Below are positions 29,421 through 32,871 of a stretch of DNA of 32,871 nt, piece by piece. The notes beneath the pieces were generated by a model, which was not told the origin of the DNA, did no database searches, and was given only the letters and a program-made list of their open reading frames with translations. How positions within the stretch are numbered: position 1 is the first letter of the stretch; every line of letters begins with the position of its first letter. The position numbers were made by a program, and so were the translations under genes. Origin of the DNA: Coptodactyla brooksi (lineage: Eukaryota > Arthropoda > Insecta > Coleoptera > Scarabaeidae); contig JAWQRM010000066.1 in the NCBI GenBank assembly GCA_033557675.1, positions 1 through 32,871 on the forward strand, in the 5' to 3' direction.

Positions 29421-30388
29421 GGTTATGATCAAAATTGATTACCAAAAGTGGTGATTGGTATCAATCAGTCATCCAAAAGGAACGGGGACATTTTAGTAAC
29501 TTTCAACACACAGGAGATACGATGATCAGTTGTATTAAATATGAATGACACGAATACCAGTACACCTATACCTCGCCATACTCCTTATTATGCAGTTCAT
29601 TCATTTCTCTCTTAATTTTGGCCTCAGCCTCTCTTAATTTTGGCACTTTTTTGATTTACAGCCCAGAATGTTTTGTTATATGGCCAATAGTGATCTGCTG
29701 TTTAGTTTCAGCTTCTCGCATTATACCGCACTGCTACATTTTGTCTTTGTCATCATTTTACTCTGTTGTCACTTTAGTGTTTGACTGTTTATTCTTGTTT
29801 GTTTTCTGGTTGGGTTTTATTTCTGTTTGTATTAACTGGGGAATTGTCAACACATATGGTACTGGGTCAATCCACAACAGCGAAAAGTGATGATGGCAAT
29901 ATATTATAGGTTAGTGATTCCCCATGTAAATGTTGATCATCAGATTAAAACAGTTTTTAAACATTTTATTTTATATTTTTTATTCTATGTATACATATGT
30001 GCAAATGATTTCTTTTGTTTTTTAATTTATATGTTTATTCTTTGAATTTCTGTTTATTATTAGATTGTTTTGTACTTTTATGTAAGCATTTTTGTAGAAA
30101 ATAAAAAGAATAAAATGCTTTATGAACTAAAAACTATATTATTTTATAAAAAATTGGAACAGATTCAATAAAAAAAATTGTATGAGTTTGTATCAAAATA
30201 ATTAATATGTTATGCAGCTTTTCCCTTTGTGGCCAACTTTTCCACAACTAGGTCGTAAAGTGAAGAACAATTGTAAGGTCGTAAAGCAAGAATATAAGGG
30301 GAAGAACATTGACATTGAGGTTTGATAAACCTCCTATGTCTAATTAATAGTTCCACAAATTAATTATAACTATTCAAAGACCGCTTAA
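29421..30388. other. No recognisable gene
   Basis: AT-rich. A 90-codon hydrophobic open frame on plus (29618-29890) lacks any motif. A 10-nt motif AGGTCGTAAA is repeated near 30252 and 30277. Confidence 0.4.
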
Positions 30389-30890
30389 ATGACTAGCAGT
30401 ATATTCCTGAAATAGTTCCACAAGCGCTTTGTTCTTCAGGTATGACGATGAATCTGTAACCGCAAATGTTCTATATATAGTTTAACGATAATCAATTTGT
30501 AGACAGAAGATTTCCTGAAAAAACAGAAGTTTCCAATAAAACTGTTGTTACTGTTAGATAATACAGCAAGTCATCCTCTAGAGCAACAACTGAGGAACAA
30601 GGATGGGTCAATTTATTGTTAACTTCATTAATTCAACCAATGAACCAAAACGTAATTGGACTCATCAAACTATACTACCGAAAATGACTGCTTTAGTCCG
30701 TTTTATGAAAGAATCCTGAATGCATTAATGAGTCTTTCAAACAGGTTACGTTACGCGATGCGGTTTTAAATTTGCACATGGCCTGGAATGCACTTAATCA
30801 ACAAACGATTCAAAAATGTCAGAACAATCTCTTTTGCACCAATTATAAAAACATTTCAATAATGTGCACATCCTTGGTTTAAATTAGTCT
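30389..30890 (+). pseudogene. Jerky-like (CENP-B/DDE_1 domain) transposase relic
   Basis: Plus-strand pieces in order: MTSSIFLK, stop, FHKRFVLQV (30389-30440), then FPIKLLLLLDNTASHPLEQQ (30530-30580) with the catalytic DN (Asp codon 30557-30559), then TSLIQPMNQNVIGLIKLYYR (30622-30690; family motif LIQPMDQ), then INESFKQVTLRDAVLNLHMA and WNALNQQTI (30725-30800). Order and spacing fit the C-terminal half of Jerky-like DDE_1 transposases. In-frame stops and at least two shifts make it dead. The N-terminal CENP-B DNA-binding half was not found. Confidence 0.82.
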
Positions 30891-31248
30891 ACATTATCGA
30901 GTGTCTGCTGTGTGTGCAAAAATTCAAACAAATATGAGCAATAGGATATTAGGTATGATTTGTGTTCTGCTACATTAAAAATTATTGTTTTGTTAATGTA
31001 TTAAACTTCTATTAAAACTTAATAACTTATTGTTAATTACCCCTTTGCACATACTATAAAAATACTCATCAATCATCATACGAAATCTCCAATGAAAAAA
31101 ATATTGGTTAACCGGTTCTAAATTACAACATTTAGCGTTTATCGGTAAAAGAAAATTTCGATAATTTTGGGTCCCCCTTGTACTTGTACACATATATTTA
31201 GTGAACATTTTTATCAAAATTTTATTGATCCTAAATATTTTCATTACA
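30891..31248. other. No recognisable gene
   Basis: AT-rich stretch between the Jerky-like relic and the Tigger-type element; an open frame on minus (30993-31262) shows no domain. Confidence 0.4.
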
Positions 31249-32113
31249 CAGGGAGTCCTCAAGTTTTGTACATAATTGGTTATCTAAAAAGGGTATGATA
31301 GTTGAATGTACGAAAGTACATTCACCACATTTATATGAAATTAGTACTTTCATTCCTGGAAATAAAAATTGAACAAGTATGCAAATAAAAAAGTACATAT
31401 AATAACTTATAAGTAGTACATATTGATATTTTAATACACAATGGTTAATAACAAAACAAATGTAACATAATAAAAACAAACAAAACTACAATGTAGATCT
31501 ATTGTGTTTCACAATCTGTGGAACGAACAAGAATCTAGCACCCTTGATTACATGAGTTATCTACTTCAATTAATTTTAATTTGTATTTAATAGCAAAATT
31601 TAATTTTAATGCGCAGTGAATTAAATAAAAATCACTGTAAAATTCAGAACATACCTAAAACTTTACACATACTCAAGATGTTGATGCTGGTTCTGCTGTC
31701 GTGGTGCTAGTTTTAAAAAAAATATGTAAGGATAACTGTTTTCGGGTCTTGTTCTTCTATTATTGAAAGAAAACTTTCCAAGAGAAAAGACTTTTCTTAG
31801 TTTCTTGGACGTCAATATTTTTGGTGGGGTGGGTTTATCCTTTTCTTCATTATATTGTGTAGTTGTCCTGCATTTTAATAAGCTCCTCATTAGTTCTGAA
31901 TGAGAAGCACTTAAATCGTCAACATCTTCGGGATTAACATCAAGTTTTACATCATTCATTAAATTCACAATTTCAGTGGTAAAATTATCCTGAACAACTA
32001 GAAAACTTGTTGGCAGTGTACGAAAGTCTGAATTCGCACGTACGAAACTCGAGCATATTGGCCCGATGTGTAATTGTACGAAAGTCGAATGTCCAAAAGT
32101 CGAGGACTCACTG
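31249..32113 (-). mobile_element. Internally deleted Tigger/pogo element with both terminal repeats
   Basis: The left end CAGGGAGTCCTCAAGTTTTG (31249 onward) and the right end, read on minus, CAGTGAGTCCTCGACTTTTG (from 32113) are matching termini, each next to a TA. The right terminal region holds repeated CGACTTTCGTACA-type motifs. Inside, on minus, the C-terminus of a TIGD1-like transposase is readable from about 32000: TTEIVNLMNDVKLDVN, PEDVDDLSASHSE, KPTPPKILTSKKL and FSLGKF, ending QQNQHQHLEYV near 31665. The DDE domain is gone, so it is an 865-bp non-autonomous derivative. Confidence 0.82.
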
Positions 32114-32452
32114 TAGTTGAAATATAGTGACGAAATATGATATATTTTATGTAAAAAACTGGCCTTTTCCACAATTTCGTATTATTGTACAGTAATATCC
32201 CACTTAACAGTAAGTGCACACAATGAGCAGTCAGTGCTAAGTGGGATCACACGTATTTAAAAAAGAGACATAATAACAAAGAACAGATAAACAAAATAAA
32301 GTGAATGTATTAAATTTACATGTTTTACCAAAAATTTATTTTAAATAAAATGTAATAAAAATAAATAGAGTAAATTTAAAAAATGTATAGAAATAAAATA
32401 TAATTTCATGTCTAAATATATGATAGTTTGTTCAACAGAGATTGAACATAAA
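32114..32452. other. Short spacer with a hairpin-forming element end
   Basis: ATCCCACTTA (32197-32206) and TAAGTGGGAT (32238-32247) form a 10-bp inverted repeat. The left part CAGTAATATCCCACTTAAC resembles a Tigger-type end, so this may be a tiny solo terminus. The rest is AT-rich. Confidence 0.45.
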
Positions 32453-32871
32453 CAGTACTGTCGAGTCGCGATAACTCGGAGTCGAAGGGACGGGCTAAAT
32501 ACCTTCGAGTTATCGGAACTTCGAGTTATTGGAAATCGCCCCCTCCGCCCTTTCCAATCAAAACTTTCGTTATTAAAAATAGTGTATGAGCGATATAGTA
32601 CTTTAAGGCGACGTCTTTCTTCTTACATTGCGGATTTCGTTCAATTTCGTTGATTAGTTTAGCTTTTTGGGTCAAACTAAGCGTATTTAACTTCCGTTTT
32701 AACATTATTCAAAGCGGACGTAAACCAACACTATAAACTCACACTTCAAATGTGGAATGGAATGACTAAGCACTTCATGCACCTGCGGTATAGTTCCCTC
32801 CACTCACCAATCAGAATCAGTCTGCTAGGAGTGAGGGGGGGGTTCTCGCGCCCGCAGACTGGGAGAGAGAC
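32453..32871 (-). mobile_element. Tigger-type element, N-terminus joined directly to its 3' terminal repeat
   Basis: CAGTACTGTCGAGTCGCGAT (32453 onward) with repeated TCGAGTTAT motifs is a Tigger-like end. On minus, from ATG 32703-32705, the protein reads MLKRKLNTLSLTQKAKLINE, then IERNPQCKKKDVALKY, the N-terminal Psq/CENP-B-type helix-turn-helix. About 40 codons later coding ends and the terminal repeat begins, so almost the whole transposase is deleted. Sequence to 32871 is GC-richer and probably the element's 5' untranslated part; its other terminus lies beyond the window. Confidence 0.75.

Noticed and set aside
29618..29890. 90-codon hydrophobic plus-strand open frame
   Set aside because: Looks like a multi-pass membrane peptide but has no family match that I recognise, and it sits among transposon relics.
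1..32871. CRISPR arrays, bacterial operons, prophage or other prokaryotic systems
   Set aside because: No regularly spaced repeats and no prokaryotic gene organisation; spliced genes and eukaryotic transposons throughout.

Overview
The window looks like an AT-rich arthropod, probably insect, nuclear genome. Three things suggest this: a cytosolic glutaminyl-tRNA synthetase gene split by GT-AG introns, the last exon of an insect-type Ly6/uPAR (quiver/sleepless/crok-like) membrane protein, and a dense layer of decayed eukaryotic transposable elements (Penelope-like, hAT, gypsy, LINE, mariner, Tc1-like, Tigger and Jerky-like). I see nothing prokaryotic and cannot name the species.

Layout. 1-932: hAT transposase remnant (minus). 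1240-2700: Penelope-like element (PLE) with reverse transcriptase, GIY-YIG nuclease, a promoter-like 3' region and a hammerhead ribozyme (plus). 2950-4030: gypsy gag relic (minus). 5758-8062: two LINE reverse transcriptase relics. 8971-9861: PLE scrap abutting a mariner relic. 11422-14460: three Tc1/mariner-superfamily relics. 14901-15215: a second PLE ribozyme end followed by a LINE tail. 15621-15847: terminal exon of the Ly6-family gene (plus). 16.2-22.3 kb: mostly non-coding, with diverged direct repeats and one CpG-richer patch. 22321-28055: nine consecutive exons of glutaminyl-tRNA synthetase (minus), whose introns hold mariner, Tigger, a tRNA-like gene and a third, broken PLE end. 28452-32871: a long-TIR MITE, Jerky-like relics and two deleted Tigger-type elements, presumably inside or upstream of the 5' part of the synthetase gene.

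The only host protein genes I can support are the synthetase (602 codons over nine exons that keep one frame, missing the N-terminal domain) and the Ly6-family exon (75 residues, missing the upstream exons). Their functions are not obviously linked. A tRNA-like, RNA polymerase III-type unit lies antisense in the largest synthetase intron.

The most interesting non-gene structures are the hammerhead ribozymes. Two copies are fully foldable and show a wobble-to-Watson-Crick difference in stem III, and the third is broken. The window also has an unusual number of perfect inverted repeats with spacers of 1-8 nt, some inside dead transposase genes. All transposase and reverse transcriptase genes seen are broken, several at identifiable catalytic residues. 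All calls were made by eye and by manual translation, with no database searches.
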